A DNA stretch of 64,000 nucleotides from Sphingomonas sp. 3P27F8 (GCF_005502745.1 NZ_SCNL01000012.1:62001-126000), one strand, 5' to 3'. Numbered from the stretch's first letter, positions 53,358 to 62,827 are shown. Program-made: numbers and translations. The notes: generated by a model not told the origin, from the letters alone.

Positions 53358-53665
53358 GGCGGAACGATCAAGGTCGCCAAGGTCTGGAAGGCTATCGCGA
53401 CGGCAAACAGGCCGGCTGCCAGTTGCGCCGCACGCCGAACGAAGCGTGCACTATCGCCGTCGACTCGCGCGCGCGTGGCCAGCCACGCCGCGCTGCCGCA
53501 TGCCGCGACGCTGACGGCGCCCCATAGCGGGCCGAGCGGTGGCCCGGCGGCCCCACATTGCAACCGCAGCGTCACCGACAGACCCTGCTGGAATAGCAGC
53601 CATGCGCCAGGCGGGACGATTCCGGCGAGCACCAGCCGGCTCCATGCGCGCGTCCTCAGGTCCAT
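53345..53665 (-). CDS. Small membrane protein of the caa3 operon
   Basis: A 106-residue protein with about three transmembrane helices (LVLAGIVPPGAWLLFQQGLSV, partly; GPLWGAVSVAACGSAAW; LAAGLFAVAIAFQTLATLIV). No domain is recognised. Its start overlaps the subunit III end by ten bases and its end overlaps ctaG. By position it could be a small structural subunit, such as a subunit IV equivalent, or an assembly factor. Confidence 0.7.
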   Translation of the reverse strand: MDLRTRAWSRLVLAGIVPPGAWLLFQQGLSVTLRLQCGAAGPPLGPLWGAVSVAACGSAAWLATRARVDGDSARFVRRAAQLAAGLFAVAIAFQTLATLIVPPCAR

Positions 53666-54273
53666 CGCGGCACCCAGTAGATCAACACGTAGATCGGCAC
53701 CCATGCCAGCACGACGAAGGTCCAATATTCGCAATTGTCCTGGACGTCCGAAAACTGGTCGGGGTCGATCCGGTGCGTGTGCAGCCAGGCCGATTGCACG
53801 GCGGATTCGCCCAGTTCGGTAGTCAAATGCGACGTGTGCAGGACCATCAGCATCCAGACCGCCGACCCGTAAGCGTCCTGATCCCATCGGATGTTGAGAT
53901 GATCGAGTTCGACGCCGCGGACGACGAGGAACATCAGGCCGGCGAGCGCCATAAGCAATGTACCGCGCCGGACGCCGGCGGCGTCCTTGGCCTTTGCCTT
54001 TCGCGATACCCAGAGATTGAGGGCCTCGCTGGTGAACAGGCCGACCGTAAACATCGTCGACCAGGCCAGGTCCGGAGGCGTGTCGCCCGCCGGCGGCCAG
54101 GATGGGCTTTCGCTCTGCAAATAGAGATAGACGGCCATGGCGAGCAGGAAGGCGGTGCCTTCGATCAGCATGAAGCCGATATTGCCCCACCATACGATGT
54201 TGCGAGGGCCCATGGCACAGTCGGGCAAATCGCTCACGTCGCCGACGATCGTGTAGGGTACCGGTTCGCTCAT
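53656..54273 (-). CDS. ctaE: Cytochrome c oxidase subunit III
   Basis: A 205-residue subunit III with five predicted membrane helices, the short form used by caa3 enzymes. Recognisable segments are NIVWWGNIGFMLIEGTAF at the N-terminus and VLHTSHLTTELGE near residue 145, ending with CEYWTFVVLAWVPIYVL. The subunit binds lipids and keeps the oxidase stable. ATG 54273 overlaps the ctaD stop (ATGA). Confidence 0.9.
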   Translation of the reverse strand: MSEPVPYTIVGDVSDLPDCAMGPRNIVWWGNIGFMLIEGTAFLLAMAVYLYLQSESPSWPPAGDTPPDLAWSTMFTVGLFTSEALNLWVSRKAKAKDAAGVRRGTLLMALAGLMFLVVRGVELDHLNIRWDQDAYGSAVWMLMVLHTSHLTTELGESAVQSAWLHTHRIDPDQFSDVQDNCEYWTFVVLAWVPIYVLIYWVPRWT

Positions 54274-56162
54274 GACCGCGTGACCTGTTGGTCGGTCGCA
54301 TTAGCACGGGGCCGGTTCGGCCAGAACCAGACGATCAAGGTAAGGGCGACGGGAAGCGCTCCCCAGACCAAAGCCCAGGGCGTGAAGATGCTGGCGACGA
54401 ACAATATCGATGTCGCAACAGCCGCGAGGAAGGGCCAGATCGAGGGCGCCGGGCTCTTGTGCCGATATTGCGGTTCGGCGTTGACCGCGCTCGTCACGAG
54501 CACCTCGCGACACGTCGCGGACAGGCCGATCATGGCTTGCCGGCCATCGCGATCCCACAGCGGGGCGAGGCTGCGGACGACCGGCACCTCGTTGAAATTG
54601 TGCGCGCACGGCGGGGACTGCGTTGCCCATTCGAGCGTCGACCCACCCCAGGGATCGTCACCGGCGACCTTGCCGCGTTTCAGGCTCAGGAATGCATTGG
54701 CAACGAAAACGACGCCGCCCGCAGTGGAGATGAACGTGCCGATCGTGGCCACGAGATTGAGCGGCCCCCAGCCGGTTTCGGCCGGGTAGGTGTAGATGCG
54801 CCGCGGCATTCCTTCGAGACCGAGCAAGTGCATCGGAAAGAAGCCGACGTTGAACCCGACGATGATGAGTACGAAACTGACGACGCCCCAGCGCTCGGAC
54901 ATCAACCGTCCGGTGGCCTTGGGGTACCAATAACAAAACGCACCGAACAACGGGAACATCGCGCCGCCGATCAGCACATAATGCAAGTGAGCCACGACGA
55001 AATAGGTATCGGTAAGCTGGAGATCGAGCGGGGCCGATGCCGTCATCACGCCCGACAGCCCGCCGATCACGAACGTGACGATGAAGCCGATGACCCAGAG
55101 CAACGGCGTCCTGAACATTGGTCGGCCGCTCCAGATCGTCGCGATCCAGCAGAAGATTTGCATGCCCGCGGGGAGCGCGATCGCCATGCTTGCCGCAGTA
55201 TAGAAAGAGTTGCCCATCTTGGGCAGACCGACCGCGAACATGTGATGCACCCACAGGCCGAACGCCAGGACGGCGATCGCGAGCATCGACAGCACCATCG
55301 GGATATAGCCGAACACTGTCCGCCGCGAGAACGTCTCGGTAATCGCGGAAACGAAACCCAGGGCGGGAACGAAGATGATATAGACTTCGGGGTGCCCGAA
55401 GAACCAGAAGAGATGCTGGAACAACAATGTGTCCCCGCCGCCCGTTGGCGTGAAGAAATGAGTCGATACCAGGCGGTCCGCGATCAGCATGCTGGTCACC
55501 AGCATCACCGAGGGTAGTGCGAAGATCGTCATCAGGGAGGCGACCAGCATCGCCCAGATGAACAGGGGCATCTTCGCGAGCGTCATGCCCGGCGGCCGCA
55601 TCTTGAGGATCGTCGCGACGATGTTCACCGAGGCAGCAAGGGCCGCGACCTCGCTGAACGTAATCATCTGAGCCCAGACATCGACGCGATGCCCCGGGGC
55701 ATAGGCTGGGCCCGACAGCGGCGGATATTCGAACCATCCGAGATCGGGCGTCACATCGAGGGCGTGCGCGATCCACAGCATCAAGACGCCGCCCAGATAG
55801 AGCCAGTAGCTGAACGCGGCGAGGCGCGGATAGGCGACCGTGCGCGCGCCGAGCATCAACGGGACGAGCCACATCGCCATGGCTTCCATCACCGGTACCG
55901 ACACCAGAAACAACATCGTTGAGCCGTGCAGCGCGAATGCTTCGTTGAACCCCTGCGGCCCCATCCTGCCCATGTTCGGCTGGCTCAGTTGCAGCCGCAT
56001 ATCGACCGCCAGCAGCCCGGCGATCGCGAGCAGCGCGACGGCGGTCAGCACGTAGCGCGCGGCAATTCGCTTATGGTCGACCGTGGTGAGGAATCCCCAA
56101 ATCCCCGGCGCGTCGCTCCAGGTCCTGAGAAGCGCGTGATGGCGCTCGGCCTCGACGGTCAT
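54270..56162 (-). CDS. ctaD: Cytochrome c oxidase subunit I
   Basis: A 630-residue heme-copper oxidase subunit with the heme and CuB ligands in place: His in ALHGSTMLF, GHPEVYI (CuB His and the linked Tyr), WVHHMFAVG (two CuB His), and VAHLHYVL (heme ligands). Twelve main helices are followed by a C-terminal extension with about two more helices, as in some caa3 enzymes. It starts within the ctaC stop (ATGA). The operon has no heme A synthase gene. Confidence 0.95.
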   Translation of the reverse strand: MTVEAERHHALLRTWSDAPGIWGFLTTVDHKRIAARYVLTAVALLAIAGLLAVDMRLQLSQPNMGRMGPQGFNEAFALHGSTMLFLVSVPVMEAMAMWLVPLMLGARTVAYPRLAAFSYWLYLGGVLMLWIAHALDVTPDLGWFEYPPLSGPAYAPGHRVDVWAQMITFSEVAALAASVNIVATILKMRPPGMTLAKMPLFIWAMLVASLMTIFALPSVMLVTSMLIADRLVSTHFFTPTGGGDTLLFQHLFWFFGHPEVYIIFVPALGFVSAITETFSRRTVFGYIPMVLSMLAIAVLAFGLWVHHMFAVGLPKMGNSFYTAASMAIALPAGMQIFCWIATIWSGRPMFRTPLLWVIGFIVTFVIGGLSGVMTASAPLDLQLTDTYFVVAHLHYVLIGGAMFPLFGAFCYWYPKATGRLMSERWGVVSFVLIIVGFNVGFFPMHLLGLEGMPRRIYTYPAETGWGPLNLVATIGTFISTAGGVVFVANAFLSLKRGKVAGDDPWGGSTLEWATQSPPCAHNFNEVPVVRSLAPLWDRDGRQAMIGLSATCREVLVTSAVNAEPQYRHKSPAPSIWPFLAAVATSILFVASIFTPWALVWGALPVALTLIVWFWPNRPRANATDQQVTRS

Positions 56163-57157
56163 TTGAGCGCCTCCAGATAACGTGCGACCGCCTCAGCACC
56201 GCGGGAATCGAGCGAGGTCGCGGGCATCAGCGTACCGGGCTTGATCGACTGGGGCTGCAGGATCCACCCCTCGATGTTGCCGCGATTGAGCGCGAGCGTT
56301 CCCGCCGCCATGCGCCGCCGCGCACCCAGATGGGTAAGGTCGGGCCCCGCGCGTCCCGCCGCCGCCGTACCGCGGACGGTGTGGCACGCCGCGCACTGCG
56401 TCGAGACAATGCGCATGCCTCGCGCCGCATCGACTCCGCTCGGGGACACGGCCGGCCGGGCCTGGTTTGCGAGCCACGCCCTAAAGTCCGCCTCGCTTTC
56501 GACCTTCACGTCGAACGCCATATGGGCGTGCTGGACGCCGCAGAATTCGGCGCATTGCCCACGAAACCACCCCAGTCGACGCGGCGTGAGATCGAGCACG
56601 TTCACCCGTCCCGGGATGACATCCATCTTGCCAGCAAGCGAGGGAACCCAGAAACTGTGGATCACGTCGTTCGATCCTAGCGTCACGCGGACGGTTCGAC
56701 CCACCGGCAAATGGAGTTCGTTCGCGGTCTCGACCCATCGGCCGGTGGCGGGATCGCGATAGACGAAGCGCCACCACCATTGCTGCGCGGTGACGCGAAC
56801 CTCGAGCGTCTCGCTGGGCTGCGCTGCCGCGAGATGCCGATCGAGCACGAAGCTCGCAGTGATGAGAAGGCTCAGGCCGCAAAGGATCAGGACCGACCAT
56901 GCGATCAGCCCGCGATGCAGGCCGGCGTCTGCGGGCTCGACAACGGGGAGGTCCCCCGATTCTTGCACCCGCCGCCGCACAATACCGAGGGTCAGGAACG
57001 CGAGGACCAGCACATACATGGCCGCGCCGACGAACACGGTGAGCTTCAAGACATCGAGCAGTGCGTGCGCCTGGTAGCCGGCCGGTGCGAGCACCGAATT
57101 CGCGCCCGAACAGCCGCCAAGCGCGAGACATCCGGCAAGGCCCCAAGCCCTGTTCAC
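56159..57157 (-). CDS. ctaC: Cytochrome c oxidase subunit II fused to cytochrome c (caa3 type)
   Basis: A 332-residue lipoprotein with a signal ending LALGGC. Two transmembrane helices follow (about residues 35-60 and 80-105), then a cupredoxin domain with CuA ligands (His in VIHSFWVP, and CAEFCGVQHAHM). The C-terminal cytochrome c domain has CAACH and the Met of GTLMPATS. The fusion defines the enzyme as caa3. The frame begins at a TTG, but GTG 57157 overlaps the preceding stop (GTGA) and is preferred. Confidence 0.95.
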   Translation of the reverse strand: MNRAWGLAGCLALGGCSGANSVLAPAGYQAHALLDVLKLTVFVGAAMYVLVLAFLTLGIVRRRVQESGDLPVVEPADAGLHRGLIAWSVLILCGLSLLITASFVLDRHLAAAQPSETLEVRVTAQQWWWRFVYRDPATGRWVETANELHLPVGRTVRVTLGSNDVIHSFWVPSLAGKMDVIPGRVNVLDLTPRRLGWFRGQCAEFCGVQHAHMAFDVKVESEADFRAWLANQARPAVSPSGVDAARGMRIVSTQCAACHTVRGTAAAGRAGPDLTHLGARRRMAAGTLALNRGNIEGWILQPQSIKPGTLMPATSLDSRGAEAVARYLEALK

Positions 57158-57633
57158 TCGACAGGACCCGACCAATTGTCCGCCTGCGGCTCGCCGGCCT
57201 GGTCGAGATCCTGGCGGCGGCGCTTCGCCGGATCGATCTGGTTCAAGCTACGCACATAGGCGCTGAGCTGCCACAATTGTTCGGGCGGTATGCTCTGTCC
57301 AGGCTTGACCGTCAGTCCGCCATGACCGGCGATCGTCCGGTAGACCTGGTCGAATTCTCCCCCATAGACCCATTTCTTGTCTGCCAGATCGCGGCCGCCG
57401 CCGCCACGTTGGGCGTGACACGCGCTGCACCCATACCAGGCGAAATACCGGCCTCCCTGCGACAGCTGATAGGAATTGTTCTCGTAAGCGGATATGCGCG
57501 GATCCTCCGGTCCGGTGGGGGGCGTTTGCGGTTGCGACGGCGCCGCCGGCCGCTTCTCGGCGCTGCAGGCGGCGACGGCGGCCAGGACGGCGCAGATCGC
57601 TAGCATGCCCAGCCTTGCCGCGCTCGATTGCAT
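57154..57633 (-). CDS. Cytochrome c lipoprotein (first gene of the caa3 operon)
   Basis: A 159-residue cytochrome c with a lipoprotein signal (AICAVLAAVAAC), a proline-rich linker, and one heme site (CSACH). The likely Met ligand is not obvious. A tail of about 30 residues follows the fold. ATG 57633 is five bases from GGAGG. Its stop overlaps the ctaC start. It probably carries electrons from the bc1 complex or from a periplasmic dehydrogenase to the oxidase. Confidence 0.85.
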   Translation of the reverse strand: MQSSAARLGMLAICAVLAAVAACSAEKRPAAPSQPQTPPTGPEDPRISAYENNSYQLSQGGRYFAWYGCSACHAQRGGGGRDLADKKWVYGGEFDQVYRTIAGHGGLTVKPGQSIPPEQLWQLSAYVRSLNQIDPAKRRRQDLDQAGEPQADNWSGPVE

Positions 57634-57734
57634 CAGCTCCTCCACACAACCCCGCCCGCCGACAGACTAGGGCGATATTGTCGGGACGCGTTATCCTGCG
57701 TCAATTTTCCTGCCCTTCTTTACGTGCGCGGCGG

Positions 57735-58955
57735 TCAGAGCGGCGGCGGGACTTTCGGAAAGGCAAACTGGATCGCGGGTCCATCGGCCGGCGGATCGAC
57801 CCGCAGCCAGGTATCGGCCGCCAGCACACTCGACAGAACGTGCGACCTTTGATCGAGACCGGTATCGACCCCGACGAGTTGCTCGCCGTCCCGGCGCGCG
57901 CGGCCGCGCAGGAACAGGGTCGTTCCGGCGCGCCCGACCTGGCTGTCCGCGACCGGGCGACCGGATTCCGGGGCCAGCCCGGCCATGGCCCGTATCGCCG
58001 ACATGACGAAAAATCTGAACGCCACCAACGCCGCCACGGGATTGCCCGGCAGGCCGAAATACGGTCGGCCATCGGGCAGCGTGGCGAACAAGAGGGGTTT
58101 GCCGGGGCGCATGTTCACACCGTGGAAGTGCACACGTCCACCACCCGCTTCGAGCCTTGTACGCACCAGGTCGAAAGCGCCGCCCGACACGCCGCCGGTC
58201 GATAGCACCAGATCCGCGTCGGTCGCGGCAATCGCGGCGTCGAGCATTGCGTCCGTCGAGCTACAGGTGTCCTGCGCGGTGCCGAGAATATCGATCTGCA
58301 ATCCAAGGCCCGTCGCGAGGGCTTCGATCATCGGCGAATTGCTGTCGACGACCGCCGCGCTGTTGGCAAGGTCTCGACAGGACGGTGCCAATTCACTGCC
58401 GGTCGAGAACAGAAGCAGCCGCGGGCGGCGACGGACGGTCAGCGCGTCGATCCCGCATCCGATCAGCGCACCAATCGCGTCCGCCGTCAGGTCGGTGTCG
58501 CGAGCCAAAGCGACCTCGCCGGCGCGGAAGTCCTCGCCGGCCAGCCGGACATTGAGCATCGCGGCAACAGGCTCCGACAGCCGAAGCGCGTCACCGACGA
58601 TGGCGGCGCGTTCGTGTATCACCACCGTATCCGCTCCCGCCGGGATGGGCGCCCCCGTCGCGATGCCTACCGCCGTCATCGGGCACATCGGCGGCGCTTG
58701 ATCGCCGGCCCGGACGAGCTTGGCGATCCGCATGTCGACAGGGTTCGACGGGGACGCGGCGAGCGTATCGCGCGACGCGATCGCATAGCCATCCATCGCC
58801 GAGGAGGGGAAGCGGGGCACGTCGATGGTCGCTCGACTATCCTCCGCCAGTCGCCTCCCCAGGGCGCGCCGTGTCGGGACAAGCTCCCGGCCGAGCGCCG
58901 CGACGGTCGCCCGTATCGTGTCCAGCGCCTCGTCCACAGACGGCCGTTCAGTCAT
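57735..58955 (-). CDS. moeA: Molybdopterin molybdenumtransferase MoeA
   Basis: A 406-residue MoeA, which inserts molybdate into adenylated molybdopterin. Characteristic segments: FPSSAMDGYAI near residue 47, GIATGAPIPAGADTVV near 105, STGSELAP near 185, LSTGGVSGGAFD near 245, and GLPGNPVAALVAF near 310. ATG 58955 overlaps the mobA end; the longer frame is not supported. It is the last gene of the molybdoenzyme cassette. Confidence 0.93.
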   Translation of the reverse strand: MTERPSVDEALDTIRATVAALGRELVPTRRALGRRLAEDSRATIDVPRFPSSAMDGYAIASRDTLAASPSNPVDMRIAKLVRAGDQAPPMCPMTAVGIATGAPIPAGADTVVIHERAAIVGDALRLSEPVAAMLNVRLAGEDFRAGEVALARDTDLTADAIGALIGCGIDALTVRRRPRLLLFSTGSELAPSCRDLANSAAVVDSNSPMIEALATGLGLQIDILGTAQDTCSSTDAMLDAAIAATDADLVLSTGGVSGGAFDLVRTRLEAGGGRVHFHGVNMRPGKPLLFATLPDGRPYFGLPGNPVAALVAFRFFVMSAIRAMAGLAPESGRPVADSQVGRAGTTLFLRGRARRDGEQLVGVDTGLDQRSHVLSSVLAADTWLRVDPPADGPAIQFAFPKVPPPL

Positions 58956-59484
58956 TGCGGAACTCCGCCTGCCGGAGGTCGTGGAGTGTGTTGATGTTGA
59001 CGATCGCGCCGTACGGAACAGGCCGGGCGCCCGCGACCGTAGCCCAGAGGCGAACCGATCGATCGCTCGTCGTGGCAAGGTGCCTATCGAGCACACTCGC
59101 CAGCGCGGACGGCCAACAGCCGATCACCGGCAGATCGGCAAGAAAGGCAGGCGGCCCGGCCGCGATCAGCACGGAGGCAAGATCGGCCGGCAGATCAGGC
59201 GCATCGCACGGCACGGCCAAGACCAGCCCAAACCCGTGCGCCTCGGCATGATGCAGGGCGGCATTGAGCCCGCCGAGCGGACCGAGATGCGGAGCCGGGC
59301 GGTCCGTCGCCGAGATGTGATCGGCCCAGGTGCGGCCGCAGATGATGACGCGGTCGACCTGCGCGGCGAGACGCTCGATCACCCGATCGATCAATTGCTC
59401 GCCGTGAAAGGTCGCAACTGCCTTGTCGCTGCCGAAGCGTCGTCCCAGGCCCCCGGCGAGGACCGCGCCGAGAATGCGGGTCAC
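58948..59484 (-). CDS. mobA: Molybdenum cofactor guanylyltransferase MobA
   Basis: A 178-residue nucleotidyltransferase that converts Mo-molybdopterin to the guanine dinucleotide form. The N-terminal GAVLAGGLGRRFGSDKA is the GTP-binding loop; PHLGPLGGLNAALHHA and VPCDAPDLP are further family motifs. The GTG start overlaps the fdhD stop (GTGA). The gene name is the cofactor mobA, unrelated to plasmid mobilization. Confidence 0.92.
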   Translation of the reverse strand: MTRILGAVLAGGLGRRFGSDKAVATFHGEQLIDRVIERLAAQVDRVIICGRTWADHISATDRPAPHLGPLGGLNAALHHAEAHGFGLVLAVPCDAPDLPADLASVLIAAGPPAFLADLPVIGCWPSALASVLDRHLATTSDRSVRLWATVAGARPVPYGAIVNINTLHDLRQAEFRND

Positions 59485-60260
59485 GGTACCGTCGCCAGTA
59501 GCGCGTCGGGTCTGACGACGACCCTCAAGGGCAAAGCCGCCGCGCGCGCGCGGTCGAGTGCGAGGCTGGTCGGCGCGGAAATCGTCGCCAGCATCGGACA
59601 GCCGGCGAGTACCGCCTTTTCGACCAGTTCGAACGAGCAGCGCGAGGTGAGCAGAGCAAATCCCCCTGCCCATTCTTCGCCGCTCCGCAGCATGGCGCCG
59701 ATCAGCTTGTCGAAAGCATTGTGCCGGCCGACATCCTCGCGCACGAGCCGCACTTCGCCGTCCGCCGCACAGCAGGCCGCGGCATGGACCGCTCGTGTTG
59801 CCGCGTTGAGCGGCTGCACCCGATCGAGCGTATCGAGCGCTCGAAAAATCGCCGCATCGTCGCCGGCCCATTTCGCCGTCAGGACCGGGAGCGGTCGCAT
59901 CGCCTGTTCGAGATTTTCGATCCCGCACAGGCCGCAGGAGGATTCCGAGACCCGATGCCGCACGCGGTCGACGATGCGGTCGCCGACGCGGTTCGCGAGC
60001 GACGCCCGCAGCACGGTCCCGTGCCCGGTGGCATGAGCCTCGATGCCGATCACGTCGTCCGCCTGATCGATCAACCGTTCGGCAAGCGCAAAACCAACGA
60101 CGAGATCGTCGAGATCGCCGGGCGTCGCCATGAGCACCGCATAGCCGATGCCGTTGAATTCGAGCGCAACCGGCGCTTCGACCGCGATGGCACGGACCGT
60201 CTCTTCCCAAGCGCCCTCGCGGGCGACGGCTGTGAACTTATGGTTTTGCGTGCCAGCCAC
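59481..60260 (-). CDS. fdhD: Formate dehydrogenase sulfur carrier FdhD
   Basis: A 259-residue FdhD, which passes sulfur from a cysteine desulfurase to the molybdenum site of formate dehydrogenases. The CGLCG motif carries the two working cysteines (near residue 110). MATPGDLDDLVVGFALAE, VREDVGRHNAFDK and SRCSFELVEKA are the other hallmarks. The frame is open far upstream; GTG 60260, just after the oxidoreductase stop, gives the normal length but lacks a strong ribosome site, so the start is uncertain. Confidence 0.9.
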   Translation of the reverse strand: MAGTQNHKFTAVAREGAWEETVRAIAVEAPVALEFNGIGYAVLMATPGDLDDLVVGFALAERLIDQADDVIGIEAHATGHGTVLRASLANRVGDRIVDRVRHRVSESSCGLCGIENLEQAMRPLPVLTAKWAGDDAAIFRALDTLDRVQPLNAATRAVHAAACCAADGEVRLVREDVGRHNAFDKLIGAMLRSGEEWAGGFALLTSRCSFELVEKAVLAGCPMLATISAPTSLALDRARAAALPLRVVVRPDALLATVP

Positions 60261-60271
60261 GCGGTGCTCGA

Positions 60272-62560
60272 TCAGACCGCGATCCGAACGGGGACCGACT
60301 TCGCCGCCGGCACGTGGCTCTCCTCGGCATGATGCTCGACTGGCATGAGCACATTGCACTCCGGATAATAGGCGCCGAGACAGCCGCGGGGAATGTCGTA
60401 CGGCGTGACGATCAAGCCTTCGCGGCGCCGGGTCTTGCCGTCCCCCGCGTCGCTTTCGAGCGCGACGATCTGGCCTTCGCTGAGGCCAGCCAAGGCGATG
60501 TCAGCGACATTCATGAAGAGGACATCGCGTGTTCCCTTCACGCCGCGAAACCGGTCATGATAGCCATAGATCGTCGTGTTGAACTGATCGTTGGAACGCA
60601 GCGTTATCAGCCTGAAGCGACCCGCCGCGTCGGCAAAGCCGGTAGCAGACAAGCCCTCGGGCACAAGAAATTCGGCCTTTTTGCTCGGCGTCAGCCAGAT
60701 CCGTTCCGCCGCCTTGTTGCCCTTCCAGAAACCGCCCGGCGTAAACAGCCGCTTATTGAACGCCGGGAAGATCGCCGGGTAGGTTTGTTCGATCGCGTCG
60801 CGGATCGTTCCGTAGTCCGCGACCCACGCGTCCCAATTCACCTTGGGATTGTCCGGCAGGATGCGCTTGGCGAGTTCGGCGACGATCGCCGGCTCCGAAA
60901 GGAGATGCTGACTGGCGGGAGTCGCCTTGCCGCGCGAGCCGTGAATGCAACTCGTCGAATCCTCGACTGACACGGCCTGGGGTCCGCTTGCCTGAACATC
61001 CTCCTCGATCCGGCCGAGGCATGGCAGCAGATAGGTCACCTTACCTGGAAAAAGGTGGTTGCGGTTGAGCTTCGTTGCGATCTGCACCGACAGGTCGAGC
61101 CGTGGCCAGGCCTCCTCCATCGCGGTCGTTTCGGGAACCGCGCGGAGAAAGTTGCCGCCGAGCGCGACGAACGCCTTGACCGATCCGTCGATTACGCCCC
61201 GGCAACTTTCGACCGTGTCGAGCCCTTTCTCGCGCGGCGCGGTGAAGCCGTACTGCTCCTCGAGCCTCGCGACGGGGACCAGTTCGGTTTTCTCGGTGAT
61301 GCCGACGGTGCGCTGTCCCTGAACGTTGGAGTGGCCGCGAACCGGCGTCGGACCCGCGCCCGGTTTGCCGATATTGCCACGCAGCAGGAGCAGATTGACG
61401 AGCATGCGAACGTTCTCGACGCCCTTGACGTGCTGGGTCAGTCCCATGCCGTACATCGCCATGACCGCCTCGCCTTTGGCATAGATGCGCGCCGACACTT
61501 CGAGCTCGGCCCTCGGCAATCCCGACTCACGCTCGATATCGTCCCAGGACGCCGCGCGAACGGCGCTGACGAACGCGCCGAAGCCGTTGGTATGGGCCTT
61601 GATGAAATCGAGGTCGAGCACGGGTGGCTGGGCGTTAGCCACGGCCTGGTCGTTCCACTCGACGAGGAACTTGGCGATTCCCATCATCGCCGCGATATCG
61701 CCTCCGGCCTTGACCTGATGATATTGGGTCGAGATCGCCGTTTCTTTCAACGTCGCCATTTCGATCGGGTTTTGCGGGTCGGTGAACCGCTCGAGACCCC
61801 TCTCCTTGAGCGGATTGAAGGTTACGATCTCGACCCCGCGCTTGCGGCACCGGCGCAAGTCATGAAGCATGCGCGGCGCGTTCGACCCGACATTCTGACC
61901 GAAGAAGAAGATGGTGTCGCAGGCATCGAAGTCCGACAGCTGCGTGGTACCGACCGGAACGCCGATGGCGGCTTTCAAGCCGACCGACGTGGATTCATGA
62001 CACATGTTCGAACTGTCGGGGAGATTCTGATTGCCGTACATGCGCGCCATCAGGCCGTACATGTAGGACGCCTCGAGGCTGGTCCGCCCCGACGAGTAGA
62101 AGACTACCGACTTCGGTGGCAGTGCTGCGAGGACGCTGCCGATCTCGTCGAACGCTTCCGTCCAGGAGCATCCGACATATCTGTCGGTGTCCGGATCGTA
62201 GCGCAGCGGATGCGTGAGCCGGCCTTGCTGCTCCAGATCATAGTCGCGCCATGACCGTAGTTCGCCAAGCGTATGCTCGGCGAAGAAGGCCGGCGTGGTG
62301 CGCAGCGACGTCAGCTCCCACGCGGTCGCCTTCGCACCTTCTTCGCAAAATTCGGCCGGATGATGATCGGCCGGCTTCGCCCAGGCGCGACTGACGCACG
62401 CGAAGCCGTCGGGTTTGTTCTGGCGCGACAATTCACGCAGCACCTCGGGGTGGATACGCTCGCGTGGTAGGATCTCGGCAAGCGATCGGACAGAGCCCCA
62501 GCCGCCCGCCGGCCCCTTGAACGGCTTGATTTGCGGATCGTCGGATTTCTGCCTGGCCAT
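60272..62560 (-). CDS. FdhF/YdeP family molybdopterin oxidoreductase
   Basis: A 762-residue molybdoenzyme of the formate dehydrogenase H/YdeP group. The region LRTTPAFFAEHTLGELRSW and the candidate molybdenum-ligand Cys in SSNMCHEST (about residue 187) agree with YdeP. The molybdopterin-binding half follows, and the C-terminal dinucleotide domain contains SNDQFNTTIYGYHDRFRG. The N-terminal motif, usually CxxC followed by a third Cys, here reads CVSRAW with Arg in the second place. It leads a cassette with fdhD, mobA and moeA. Formate oxidation is not proven for this branch; acid or formate stress roles are suggested. Confidence 0.88.
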   Translation of the reverse strand: MARQKSDDPQIKPFKGPAGGWGSVRSLAEILPRERIHPEVLRELSRQNKPDGFACVSRAWAKPADHHPAEFCEEGAKATAWELTSLRTTPAFFAEHTLGELRSWRDYDLEQQGRLTHPLRYDPDTDRYVGCSWTEAFDEIGSVLAALPPKSVVFYSSGRTSLEASYMYGLMARMYGNQNLPDSSNMCHESTSVGLKAAIGVPVGTTQLSDFDACDTIFFFGQNVGSNAPRMLHDLRRCRKRGVEIVTFNPLKERGLERFTDPQNPIEMATLKETAISTQYHQVKAGGDIAAMMGIAKFLVEWNDQAVANAQPPVLDLDFIKAHTNGFGAFVSAVRAASWDDIERESGLPRAELEVSARIYAKGEAVMAMYGMGLTQHVKGVENVRMLVNLLLLRGNIGKPGAGPTPVRGHSNVQGQRTVGITEKTELVPVARLEEQYGFTAPREKGLDTVESCRGVIDGSVKAFVALGGNFLRAVPETTAMEEAWPRLDLSVQIATKLNRNHLFPGKVTYLLPCLGRIEEDVQASGPQAVSVEDSTSCIHGSRGKATPASQHLLSEPAIVAELAKRILPDNPKVNWDAWVADYGTIRDAIEQTYPAIFPAFNKRLFTPGGFWKGNKAAERIWLTPSKKAEFLVPEGLSATGFADAAGRFRLITLRSNDQFNTTIYGYHDRFRGVKGTRDVLFMNVADIALAGLSEGQIVALESDAGDGKTRRREGLIVTPYDIPRGCLGAYYPECNVLMPVEHHAEESHVPAAKSVPVRIAV

Positions 62561-62690
62561 CTGGATCGTCTCCGCGAAACGGCTTGCCGCCCTTCCGGCT
62601 TAACGGGCCGTCGCGCTGTTGGTTCATGCGCCTGGAAAGACGGCGAATCCAGATCAATCGCCAGCGATCGCGACAACCTCGATCAACGTA

Positions 62691-62711
62691 GCGCCCCGAG
62701 GAACGGGGCGC
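62691..62711. promoter_or_regulatory. Perfect hairpin in a divergent promoter region
   Basis: GCGCCCC (62691-62697) and GGGGCGC (62705-62711) are exact inverted repeats with a seven-base spacer, lying between the divergent oxidoreductase and catalase genes. There is no T-run, so an operator or an untranslated-leader hairpin is more likely than a terminator. Confidence 0.3.
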
Positions 62712-62827
62712 CTGTCCATACGGCCGCAGATTCGTGTTAACTCAAATTAACTTCCGGATTTGGCGACGAAATTCGGGGAACGGTGGCCCCTCCCGATAGT
62801 CCTTCCTGCGGTTACGGGAGACAGCAG

